NCBI GenBank assembly: GCA_023438785.1
Contig: JAEXQJ010000088.1
Span: 1 to 20,623 of the forward strand
DNA: 20,623 bases
From: Pseudomonadota bacterium
GTDB taxonomy: Bacteria > Myxococcota_A > Polyangia > Fen-1088
Direction: 5' to 3'
Each line of letters starts with the position of its first letter. The stretch's first letter is position 1. The notes beneath the pieces were generated by a model. The model was not told the DNA's origin. It made no database searches and worked only from the letters and a program-made list of their open reading frames with translations. Shown here one piece after another: positions 1-6,466 of the stretch. A program made the position numbers and the translations under genes.

Positions 1-2
1 CG

Positions 3-437
3 GGCGGGGCCTTCGAGACCTATGCCGGGGCGGCACGGGGGGTGGCGCCCACGCCGGGAACCCGCGATGCCGCCAGCTTCCTGGCCTCCCTCGATGCCAC
101 GGCGGGCTCGGTGGAGGATGGCATCAAAGCGCGCTGTGCGCGGATCTTCCAGGCACGCGAGGGGGAGTTGCGCGGAGGCGAGGCCACGCCCCTGTCGGCC
201 CTGGAGTCGGCGGAGGCGCTGCACAAGGAGCTGATGGCGGGAGCGGTGTGGGCGGGCCAACCTGCCGAGCCCGACGGCCTGACCTGCCAGTTGCGCGAGT
301 GGCCCGCGCCCACGGTGGCGGAGCTGCACGCGGACTGGACCGCGGATTGGACCCCCTCCGTGCTCCCGCCTCTGGCAGCCAAGCTCTTTCAGGAGTCGAG
401 CGTGCGCGAAGCCCCGCACAAGAGGAGCGCGCGATGA
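3..437 (+). CDS. C-terminal fragment, probable molybdopterin oxidoreductase catalytic subunit (5' end outside window)
   Basis: The frame is open from the left window edge to a TGA at 435-437, giving about 144 residues with no start, so the gene begins upstream. The stop overlaps the next start as ATGA, so the two genes are translationally coupled. The downstream genes encode a four-cluster ferredoxin subunit and an NrfD/HybB membrane subunit, the standard partners of a DMSO-reductase-family Mo/W-bis-PGD catalytic subunit. The segment with Ala-Leu-Glu-Ser-Ala-Glu-Ala-Leu followed by a Gly-Ala-Val-Trp turn, and the tail with Leu-Ala-Lys-Leu-Phe-Gln-Glu-Ser-Ser, resemble C-terminal parts of such enzymes from memory. 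No cofactor-binding motif lies inside the visible part. The product call therefore rests mainly on context; a TorD-like chaperone or another accessory protein is the alternative. Confidence 0.5.
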   Translation, partial: GGAFETYAGAARGVAPTPGTRDAASFLASLDATAGSVEDGIKARCARIFQAREGELRGGEATPLSALESAEALHKELMAGAVWAGQPAEPDGLTCQLREWPAPTVAELHADWTADWTPSVLPPLAAKLFQESSVREAPHKRSAR

Positions 438-1204
438 AGACGCGCTATGGAATGGCCATCGACCTGGACCGCTGCACGGGCTGCGGGGCGTGCACCATCG
501 CCTGCGCGGCGGAGAACAACGTGCCCAGTTTCCCGGCCGCCAACCCGCGCACGGGGCTGACGCCCCTCCGCATCTACCCCGTGTCGGATGGGGGCCAGGG
601 GCAGGCGTTCATCCCCATGCCCTGCCAGCACTGCGACGACACCCCGTGCCTCAGCGTGTGCCCGCAGCAGGCCATCGAGTACGACCAGGACACGGGCATC
701 GTGGTGCAGATGCCCCAGCGCTGCTTCGGCTGCCGCTACTGCATGACCGCCTGCCCGTACCACGCCCGCTACTTCAATTGGTGGGATCCGGCGTGGCCGG
801 CGGGCATGGAGAAGAGCCTGTCGCCCGGAGCGGCCACGCGGATGCGCGGTGTGGTCGAGAAGTGCAACATGTGCCACGCCCGTCTGCACGCGGCCCAGGA
901 CAAGGCCGCGGCGGCTGGCAAGAAAGAGATCGATCCGGCCGACTACGTCCCCGCCTGCGTGGAGGCCTGTCCCACGGGCGCCATCACGTTCGGAAATCTG
1001 AAGGATCCCAACAGCGCCGTGGCCAAGGCGGCTCGCTCACCCAACGCGTTTCGAATGCTGCCCAAGCTGAAGACGGAGACCAAGGTCTACTACCTGTCCA
1101 ATCGTCCCTGGGTGAGAGCCCTGGGAGAAAGCCCCGCGCATTCGAGGGGGGCGCTGCCCATGGGCCGGACGAATGCCAAGAACCCGGAGACGAGCCATGG
1201 CTAG
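434..1204 (+). CDS. 4Fe-4S ferredoxin electron-transfer subunit (DmsB/PsrB/NrfC type)
   Basis: This 256-residue protein carries electrons between the Mo catalytic subunit and the membrane subunit through four predicted [4Fe-4S] clusters. The cysteine groups appear in the usual order: CTGCGACTIAC near residue 17, CQHCDDTPCLSVCP near 67, CFGCRYCMTACP near 100, then an isolated CNMC near 139 and CVEACP near 175. This matches the DmsB/PsrB/HybA pattern, in which the last cluster is formed by distant CxxC and CxxxCP groups. The start at 434 is chosen because it overlaps the previous stop (ATGA), has GAGGAG just upstream, and the next residues MKTRYGMAIDLDRC match the family N-terminus; longer in-frame extensions would read through the upstream gene. 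No Tat or Sec signal is visible, as expected for a subunit carried by its partner. The stop overlaps the next gene by 8 bases. Confidence 0.93.
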   Translation: MKTRYGMAIDLDRCTGCGACTIACAAENNVPSFPAANPRTGLTPLRIYPVSDGGQGQAFIPMPCQHCDDTPCLSVCPQQAIEYDQDTGIVVQMPQRCFGCRYCMTACPYHARYFNWWDPAWPAGMEKSLSPGAATRMRGVVEKCNMCHARLHAAQDKAAAAGKKEIDPADYVPACVEACPTGAITFGNLKDPNSAVAKAARSPNAFRMLPKLKTETKVYYLSNRPWVRALGESPAHSRGALPMGRTNAKNPETSHG

Positions 1205-2438
1205 CTCCACGCTTGCTGATCGGCGCTGGATCCCACGCGGCGTGGAGCGCACGTCCACCAGGCGGTTCTTGTTTTGGCTCGCGCCCTGGTTGTTGCTCCT
1301 GGGCTTGGGCGTCTACGCGGCCGCGCGTTGTCTCCTGCTCGGTCTGAACCAGACGAACCTGGACAACCGCTTCGCCTTCGGGCTGTGGATCTTCCTGGAC
1401 CTGTCGGTCATCGCCCTGGGCGCCGGGGCCTTCTTCACCGGATTCCTGGTCTACCTGCTGAGGCGCAAGGAGCTGCGGCCCATTCTCAACGCCTCGGTGG
1501 TGCTGGGCTTCATCTGCTACAGCGGCGCGGTGGGCGTGCTGGGCATCGACGTGGGCCAGCCGTTGCGCGGGTGGTTCACCTTCTGGCACCCCAACGTGCA
1601 CTCCATGCTCACCGAGGTCACGTTTTGCATCACGTGCTACCTGCTGGTCTTGGCGTTGGAGTACGTGCCGCTCCTGCTGCGCAACCGCCGGCTTCGCAAA
1701 TTGCCCTCGGCGTTGGTGTTCGAGCACCGCCTGCACCTCCTGGTGCCTGTCCTGGCGGGCGTGGGCACGCTGTTGTCGTTCTTTCACCAGGGCTCGCTGG
1801 GCGGCCTGTACGGCGTGCTGCACGGACGGCCCTTCGCCTTCCGCGCCGGTTTCCTCATCTGGCCGACCACCTTCTTCCTTTTCGTGCTGTCGGCCATCTC
1901 CGTGGGGCCCAGCTTCCTCATGCTGGTCACCGCGGCCGTGCAGAGGATCACCCGGCGGACCCTGGTGCCCGACGATGTGTTCACGACGCTGGCCCGACTC
2001 TCGGGGCGCCTTCTGGCCGTGTACGTGATCTGCAAGGCCGCCGACACCCTCTACTGGCTGAACTACACGTCGCCCAAGCTTGGCTTCGCGCCCTGGGAGC
2101 ACTTCACGCACAAGCCGTTCGGCTCGCTGCTCATGTTCGTCGAACTGGTGGGCTTCGGGCTCATTCCCGTCGTGCTCCTTCTGCACTCGCGCTGGCGCCT
2201 GCTGGGCGGGGCGATGGCTTGCGCGGGCATTATCGTCAATCGCTTCGTCCTGACCATTCAGACGCTGGCCCTGCCCACACTGTCGTTCGATGCGTTCGTG
2301 ACCTACTGGCCGAGTTGGCAGGAGGTGGCGAGCTTCGGCGCGGTGATCGCCTATGGCGTGGTCATCTTCTCGCTGTCCTATCGCTATCTGCCGCTCTTCC
2401 CGCACGAGAAGGAGTCACCACATGTTTCCGGGGGTTGA
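1197..2438 (+). CDS. NrfD/PsrC family membrane subunit, HybB-like
   Basis: A 413-residue integral membrane protein with about ten long hydrophobic segments, the size expected for the NrfD/PsrC/HybB family. These proteins anchor ferredoxin and Mo (or hydrogenase) subunits and exchange electrons with quinones, without haem. The stretch with Asn-Val-His-Ser-Met-Leu-Thr-Glu-Val followed by a Leu-rich helix ending in Glu-Tyr-Val-Pro, and the later SFFHQGSLGGLYGVL motif, resemble HybB more than DmsC. The ATG at 1197 lies inside the end of the ferredoxin gene with a GGAGA just upstream; the in-frame start eight codons earlier lacks comparable support. It overlaps the following gene by 17 bases, so all four genes form one operon. 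A hydrogenase role is unlikely without hydrogenase genes nearby, but the catalytic subunit is mostly outside the window. Confidence 0.92.
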   Translation: MASSTLADRRWIPRGVERTSTRRFLFWLAPWLLLLGLGVYAAARCLLLGLNQTNLDNRFAFGLWIFLDLSVIALGAGAFFTGFLVYLLRRKELRPILNASVVLGFICYSGAVGVLGIDVGQPLRGWFTFWHPNVHSMLTEVTFCITCYLLVLALEYVPLLLRNRRLRKLPSALVFEHRLHLLVPVLAGVGTLLSFFHQGSLGGLYGVLHGRPFAFRAGFLIWPTTFFLFVLSAISVGPSFLMLVTAAVQRITRRTLVPDDVFTTLARLSGRLLAVYVICKAADTLYWLNYTSPKLGFAPWEHFTHKPFGSLLMFVELVGFGLIPVVLLLHSRWRLLGGAMACAGIIVNRFVLTIQTLALPTLSFDAFVTYWPSWQEVASFGAVIAYGVVIFSLSYRYLPLFPHEKESPHVSGG

Positions 2439-3231
2439 CGGGTTCCACTGGACGTTTGGCCACATCCTCTTCCTATCGCTGTTCGGGCTGGTGGGGGCGG
2501 TCCTTGGCACCACGGTGCTGCTGGCCGTGCGGCGCGCGGCGCGGGATGTGGCCAAGGGCCAGGGCGCTCACATCGCCTGGCACGCGGATTTCGAGGATCT
2601 GCCCGCGTCCGATCGGTGCTGTCGTCACCAGTTGTCGGGGCAGGTGGCCCTGCGCACCTGCGACAACGGCTTCGATTGCGCCCACTGCCCCGCGCATCTG
2701 GAATTGGCCAAGGCCAAGCCCGCGGACCTGTCCGACACCTTCGGCCTGACCTATCCGGCGGACCGGCTCTACCACCGCGGCCACACCTGGGTACACGCGG
2801 AAGAAGACGGCACCTACACCATCGGTTTGGACGATCTGGCCGCGCGGATCATCGGGAAGATCGACGCGCTCACCCTGCCTCGGGTCGGCACGGACCTGCA
2901 CGCCCCGGCCGTGGCGTGGAGTTTCAAGAAGAACGGCCGCGGGATCGACGTTCGCGCTCCCATGAGCGGCACCGTGGTCGAGACCGGAGGCGCGGAGCGT
3001 GGCTGGTACCTGCGCGTGAAGCCGCACACCACGCCTGATCTGCGCGCGCTTTTGTCGGCTGGCGAAGTGCCGGGCTGGCTCGCGTCTGAGATCGCGCGCT
3101 TGCAGCGTCGACTGGCAGCCGCGGGCAACACGCTCTGCCTGAGCGACGGCGTGTTCGCGGAGGGCCTCATGGATTTGGTCCCCGACCTGGACTGGGAGGC
3201 CGTCGTGGGCTCTCTGTTTCTGCACCCGTGA
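2422..3231 (+). CDS. Membrane-anchored GcvH-like (lipoyl/biotinyl-fold) protein without lipoyl lysine
   Basis: A 269-residue protein. Residues about 13-35 form one transmembrane helix. Residues 66-90 hold five cysteines ending in the CAHCP group (86-90), followed by a histidine: a possible metal or redox site. Residues about 113-205 resemble glycine-cleavage H protein, including YHRGHTWV, TIGLDDLAARIIG and the APMSGTVVETG turn. In GcvH the lipoylated lysine lies seven residues before the alanine of the Ala-Pro turn; here that position is Gly172, with lysines only at 169-170, so classical lipoylation looks unlikely. The start is the ATG at 2422, eight bases after AAGGAG and overlapping the NrfD gene. 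No GcvP or GcvT neighbours exist. Its place at the end of an oxidoreductase operon suggests an accessory or assembly role in that complex; this is inference. Confidence 0.8.
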   Translation: MFPGVDGFHWTFGHILFLSLFGLVGAVLGTTVLLAVRRAARDVAKGQGAHIAWHADFEDLPASDRCCRHQLSGQVALRTCDNGFDCAHCPAHLELAKAKPADLSDTFGLTYPADRLYHRGHTWVHAEEDGTYTIGLDDLAARIIGKIDALTLPRVGTDLHAPAVAWSFKKNGRGIDVRAPMSGTVVETGGAERGWYLRVKPHTTPDLRALLSAGEVPGWLASEIARLQRRLAAAGNTLCLSDGVFAEGLMDLVPDLDWEAVVGSLFLHP

Positions 3232-3341
3232 CGACCGAGAGCGGTTGTGCTTACGCCAACTGCCCTCCACGGAAGCCGCGTGAAGAAGGTCGCGACCAGT
3301 TGCTGTTGTCGCGCCGATGACCGTGCTTTGCATTAACCGGC

Positions 3342-3370
3342 TTGGGTTGGCGCGCGAACCGGTTTATAAA
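3342..3370 (+). promoter_or_regulatory. Candidate sigma-70-like promoter for the Cys-rich lipoprotein
   Basis: TTGGGT (3342-3347) and TATAAA (3365-3370) are separated by 17 bases and end 30 bases before the ATG at 3401. The A/T-rich -10 stands out in a GC-rich sequence. The palindrome AACCGGTT (3357-3364) abuts the -10 and its half AACCGG recurs at 3335-3340, which could form an operator. Only the spacing and -10 are convincing; the -35 matches the consensus poorly. Confidence 0.45.
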
Positions 3371-3400
3371 TCTGGCCTTCACCAGCGAGGAGATACCGAC

Positions 3401-3784
3401 ATGTTTGGAAGACTGGTTGCCATTTCGGTTTTGAGCCTGGGTCTGTTCGCGACGAGTTGCGGTGGCGATGACGACGAGCTGAGCGCGCAGGATGCCTGCT
3501 ACCAGCTGGCCGACATCCTTTGCGACAAGTTCTTCAACTGCTTCACAAGCGAGCAACTCACCGCCGCCCAGGACGTCGTCGGCCTCAACGCCGCTGACTG
3601 CAAGACCAAGTACAAGGCCTCGGAGTGCAACGCGGACGCCGTGAAGTGTGACCTGGGCGAGACCTATCATGCGGATCAGGCCTCGTCCTGCGTGGCGCAG
3701 TACAAGGGCCTTAGCTGCACGGATGTCATGGCGGGGGACGACATGCCCACTCCGGCGGCCTGCAATCTCATCTGTTCGAAGTAG
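3401..3784 (+). CDS. Small Cys-rich secreted lipoprotein, unknown function
   Basis: A 127-residue protein with an N-terminal hydrophobic segment ending in LFATSC at residues 15-20, a plausible lipobox with Cys20 as the lipidated residue, followed by GGDDDE, a common spacer after the lipid anchor. Asp at +4 onward and Gly at +2 are compatible with outer-membrane placement, but the sorting cannot be decided. The mature part has ten further cysteines, an even number suited to five disulfides in the periplasm. Small Cys-rich lipoproteins of this kind are common in myxobacteria; I do not recognise a named family. The ATG at 3401 is preceded by GAGGAG at about eight bases. It appears to be a single-gene unit between a candidate promoter and a candidate terminator. 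Confidence 0.8.
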   Translation: MFGRLVAISVLSLGLFATSCGGDDDELSAQDACYQLADILCDKFFNCFTSEQLTAAQDVVGLNAADCKTKYKASECNADAVKCDLGETYHADQASSCVAQYKGLSCTDVMAGDDMPTPAACNLICSK

Positions 3785-3799
3785 GGCTGTCGGTTCGAG

Positions 3800-3852
3800 G
3801 AGGACTCTCGGTTTCGGGCCTGGCCGCTCGGGGCTGGAGTCCTCTCCCTTTT
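3800..3852 (+). terminator. Candidate rho-independent terminator after the lipoprotein gene
   Basis: GAGGACTC (3800-3807) pairs perfectly with GAGTCCTC (3837-3844), followed by TCCCTTTT. The 29-base loop contains smaller GC pairings. The stem starts 15 bases after the stop codon. The long loop lowers confidence. Confidence 0.5.
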
Positions 3853-3914
3853 AGCGGCGCGGCCGGCCCCTCGCCGGGCTCGCGCTCGGCGATTCGTTAG
3901 GTTGGCTGGACCAC

Positions 3915-3931
3915 CCGGGGCTGCTCCCCGG
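3915..3931 (-). terminator. GC hairpin after the response-regulator gene
   Basis: CCGGGG (3915-3920), loop CTGCT, CCCCGG (3926-3931) form a perfect 6-bp stem beginning six bases after the stop of the - strand gene ending at 3937. There is no T-tract on the - strand, so it may only assist termination or protect the 3' end. Confidence 0.3.
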
Positions 3932-3936
3932 CGAGC

Positions 3937-4650
3937 CTAGGGCGTGTCCGTGTGTGCGCCCGGGGCGAGCTTGTTCCACTCGGCGATGGTTCGGGCGACC
4001 ACTTCCGAGACGCCCACCTTCTTTGGCAGGAAGACGTCCGGCTTGACTTCCTTGAGCCTGCCCCGCAGCTCCTCCCCGCTGGCGCCGGAGATGAGGACCA
4101 GAAGCGAGCGGGCGCCGTGCGAAAGGTCGCGAAAGGCGCGCGACACGACCTCGACCTCGACGTCGGGCATGAACACGTCGCTGATGAGGATGTGCGGCTT
4201 GAAGAGCACCAGCTCGACGAAGATCTCCTCGAGCGTGGAGGCGCCGCGAACGGCGAAGTCGTTGGTGCGGAAGCCATGACACAGGGCCTGGTTCGACGCG
4301 CGGCTGTCGTCGACCACCAGGACCCTGCGCAGGACCTGCTCGGTGGCATCCGGGCCAGTTGGTTTCCCGGCCTCGCTACAAAGCTCCGCCAGCATCCAGT
4401 GCCCCACACGCCCGACGGCCTCCACACCCATCCATCGATCGACCTCAGATGCCTCCCCCAGCCCGCGAACGGCTGCTTCGGCCTTCTGAGCAGCCTTGCC
4501 GATCTCGGCGCAGCCTGCTTCCGCGGCCGACGCCGCGATCAGGTGCATCTGGTCCGCAATCCCATCGATGATTTCGGGCCTTGGTTCACGCAGGCCTCGA
4601 ATGCCATCGATGATTTTCCGCAGTCCCGCTTCACAAAACCGAGTATCCAT
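3937..4650 (-). CDS. Response regulator: degenerate Hpt-like N-terminus plus REC domain
   Basis: A 237-residue cytoplasmic signalling protein. Residues about 107-230 are a receiver domain: acidic pair Asp114-Asp115 in VLVVDDS, phospho-acceptor Asp158 in ILISDVFMPD, the switch residue as Ser188 in VLISGAS, and Lys210/Lys211 in FLPKK. There is no DNA-binding or enzymatic output after it. Residues about 25-70 are helical and contain HLIAASAAEAG, which lines up with the histidine phosphotransfer pattern HxLKGSAxxxG: His36 is kept but the usual Lys and Gly are both Ala. The start is the ATG at 4650 with GGTGAG just upstream. No histidine kinase is nearby. It follows the PDZ gene on the same strand by 134 bases, so co-transcription is possible. 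Confidence 0.82.
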   Translation of the reverse strand: MDTRFCEAGLRKIIDGIRGLREPRPEIIDGIADQMHLIAASAAEAGCAEIGKAAQKAEAAVRGLGEASEVDRWMGVEAVGRVGHWMLAELCSEAGKPTGPDATEQVLRRVLVVDDSRASNQALCHGFRTNDFAVRGASTLEEIFVELVLFKPHILISDVFMPDVEVEVVSRAFRDLSHGARSLLVLISGASGEELRGRLKEVKPDVFLPKKVGVSEVVARTIAEWNKLAPGAHTDTP

Positions 4651-4784
4651 GTCTCACCCGTGCAGAAGACACCGGAGGAATCGTCGGAGTCGTGCCGCAG
4701 CTGTAGCTCTTGGGCCTGCTCTGCATCGGGCCGTGGCGCGGCCAGCCATCCGGAGGTCTTTCAGGTGTGAGGCGTGCGGAAGAC

Positions 4785-5408
4785 CTATCGGATTGTGTAT
4801 TCGCGCGTCATTGGGTGTCCCTCGCGCAGCAATCCCAAGGAGAAACGGGACGCCGATCTGAGCTTGCCGTACGCGTCCAGGGCGTGGTCAGGCGTGGTGA
4901 TGTCGAGGCCGTTGACGGAGACCAGGACGTCGCCTTGCTGCAGCCCCAGCCTTGCGAACGGCCCATCGGCGCCGACCGCCACGAGCCGGAAGCCGGACGC
5001 TCTGCCGTCGCGCATGGCCGGGGCGACGCGCACGAAGCCCGACAGGGACCCGAGGTGGTGCAAGGCCAGATCGAGCGCGCCGCGCTTGATCTCGTAGCGA
5101 CCCTCGCCCACCCTCCGGATCCCGCGCGCCAGATCCTCGGAAAGCAGATCGCGCGCCGGATTGCGGGGCGCGGAACGGGCCCGGCGCACCGGACGTCTCC
5201 TGGTGGAGGACGACGCCCGGGCCGGGGGCGCCGTGTTCGCGTTGGCGACCTCGGAGGGGGCGTCGGTGACCGCCGCGGACCGGGGGCGCGGGTCTTCGGC
5301 GGGGAGGTCTGCTTGCGACGCCACGGCGGTGGCCAGATGCGAGCGCACGAGGGCGGATGCCCCCAGTCCCAAAAGCGAAGCGCAGGCCGCCAGAACCAGG
5401 AGTCGCAT
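4785..5408 (-). CDS. Stand-alone GspC-like PDZ-domain protein
   Basis: A 207-residue protein beginning with a hydrophobic N-terminal segment (residues about 2-20; membrane anchor or signal), then a Pro/Ala/Arg/Ser-rich low-complexity linker to about residue 85, then a C-terminal domain. The C-terminal pattern GFRLVAVGADGPFARLGLQ, GDVLVSVNGLDI, a DHALDAYGKLR helix and a final short strand match the PDZ domain of type II secretion protein GspC. GspC links the inner-membrane platform to the GspD secretin, but no other T2SS gene is here, so it may be a paralogue with another partner or a periplasmic adaptor. The ATG at 5408 is immediately preceded by an in-frame GTG at 5411; either could be used, behind GGGTG. 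Confidence 0.8.
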   Translation of the reverse strand: MRLLVLAACASLLGLGASALVRSHLATAVASQADLPAEDPRPRSAAVTDAPSEVANANTAPPARASSSTRRRPVRRARSAPRNPARDLLSEDLARGIRRVGEGRYEIKRGALDLALHHLGSLSGFVRVAPAMRDGRASGFRLVAVGADGPFARLGLQQGDVLVSVNGLDITTPDHALDAYGKLRSASRFSLGLLREGHPMTREYTIR

Positions 5409-5478
5409 CACGGGTTATCACCCGAAGCCGGCTTGAGGGGTTCAGGGTCAGCGGAGTCTGCGGCGGTCACTCCCCCTT

Positions 5479-5510
5479 CCTATCGCATTTCGGGCCGGGA
5501 GCTCGATAGG
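5479..5510. repeat. Inverted repeat CCTATCG/CGATAGG
   Basis: CCTATCG (5479-5485) and CGATAGG (5504-5510) are perfect 7-base arms around an 18-base GC-rich loop. It lies 71 bases upstream of the PDZ gene start and downstream of the TonB remnant on the - strand. It could be an operator for the PDZ gene or a weak terminator; no T-tract follows on either strand. Confidence 0.4.
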
Positions 5511-5630
5511 TCGTGGGTTGGCCGGCTCGCACCCAGGGCTCGCGGCCGCTCGATCTCGCGGGTTGATGTGGCCGCAGAGGGTGAAGCGATCACCGCCCAG
5601 GGCCGCGGCGGCCTCCTGCGCCGCGGGCTG

Positions 5631-5714
5631 CTATTCGAGAACGAACTCGATTGGCACGACGATCCAGGCCTCGACGGGCACGCCATCGCGAAGGGCCGGA
5701 CGGAAACGCCAGCT
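5631..5714 (-). pseudogene. Remnant of a TonB C-terminal domain
   Basis: On the - strand, a 27-codon stretch ending in TAG at 5631-5633 reads WRFRPALRDGVPVEAWIVV followed by PIEFVLE and stop. This is the closing strand pattern of the TonB C-terminal (energy-transducer) domain, where Trp-Arg-Phe-x-Pro-Ala then a Gly-x-Pro-Val turn and a final beta-strand are typical. Upstream the frame stays open only about 25 more codons without TonB-like sequence and with no good start, until a TAA near 5798. Only the tail of the gene survives. The whole gap 5409-5781 holds no other gene that I can recognise. Confidence 0.6.
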
Positions 5715-5781
5715 TGCCCCTGGCACGTCATGAGCTGCGAAGTGAAGAAGAAGGAACGCGCTGGAATCATCAACCCCATGT

Positions 5782-6453
5782 ATGACTGCCCGTTACGAGG
5801 GGGGCGACGCGGCCCAGTACCTCGCGGATGCGTTCGGGGTGGCACACCTGCAGGCCCCGTCACCCTACGGCATCAAGAACACCGACGAGATGCTGCGGCT
5901 GATGAGCGAGCTGACCGGGAAGCCGATTCCCGATTCGTTGATACGCGAGCGTGGCGTCGCGATCGATGCTCTCATGGACCTGGCCCATATGTTCTTCGCC
6001 GATAAGAGGGTGGCCATCTTCGGCCATCCCGATTTGGTCTTGGGTCTGGCGGAGTTCTGTCTGGAGGTCGAGATGAAGCCGGTCCTCTTGCTGTTCGGCG
6101 ACGACAACTCGCGGCCAAAAAAGGACAAGCGGATCAAGGCCCTGCAAGAAAACGGGGACGTGGACATCGAAGTGGTGATGAACGCGGACCTGTGGGAACT
6201 GGAGAAGCGCGTGCGAGACAAGAAGCTCGACTTGGACCTCATCATGGGGCACTCGAAAGGCCGCTACATCGCCATGGACGCGAAGATCCCGATGGTGCGC
6301 GTGGGCTTCCCCACCTTCGACCGTGCCGGCGTCTACCGGAAGCCGCTCATCGGCTACCGCGGCGCCATGGAGCTGGGCGAGACCATCGCCAACACGTTAT
6401 TCACGCACATGGAATACACGAAGGACCGCGAGTGGATCCTCAACACCTGGTAG
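5782..6453 (+). pseudogene. C-terminal half of alternative (V- or Fe-only type) nitrogenase beta subunit
   Basis: A 223-residue frame matching roughly the last half of nitrogenase component-1 beta chains (about 460-520 residues when complete). Recognisable parts are PYGIKNTDEMLRL (29-41), ERGVAIDALMDLAHMFF (56-72), the Rossmann strand KRVAIFGHPDLVLGLAEF (75-92), DLIMGHSKGRYI, the VRVGFPTFDRAG motif and the ending MEYTKDREWILNTW. That ending and the missing NifK-type tail point to VnfK or AnfK rather than NifK. The P-cluster cysteines sit in the absent N-terminal half; the fragment has one cysteine (Cys93). The only usable ATG (5782) has no Shine-Dalgarno, and homology appears to begin almost exactly there. 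No nifH, D or G genes are present. The frame itself is undamaged, so the truncation may be recent, or the fragment may be expressed in an unknown role. Confidence 0.75.
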
Positions 6454-6466
6454 CGGAGGAGGAGTC

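Noticed and set aside
984..2405. Long open frame on - opposite the ferredoxin and NrfD genes
   Set aside because: Its protein is rich in Gln, His, Arg and Gly with no domain, as expected from the antisense of a GC-rich gene; the + strand genes have clear family motifs.
4755..4787. AGGTCTT/AAGACCT inverted repeat at the end of the PDZ gene
   Set aside because: Seven-base arms with a 19-base loop, overlapping the stop codon and without a T-tract; too weak to call a terminator.
5480..5863. 127-codon open frame on - covering the TonB remnant and the nitrogenase junction
   Set aside because: It is in a different frame from the TonB-like tail and is a Ser/Pro/Arg-rich shadow with no family resemblance.
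4710..6005. Long + strand open frame across the PDZ gene, the gap and the nitrogenase fragment
   Set aside because: It crosses unrelated regions in a frame without family features; the nitrogenase signal is in another frame.
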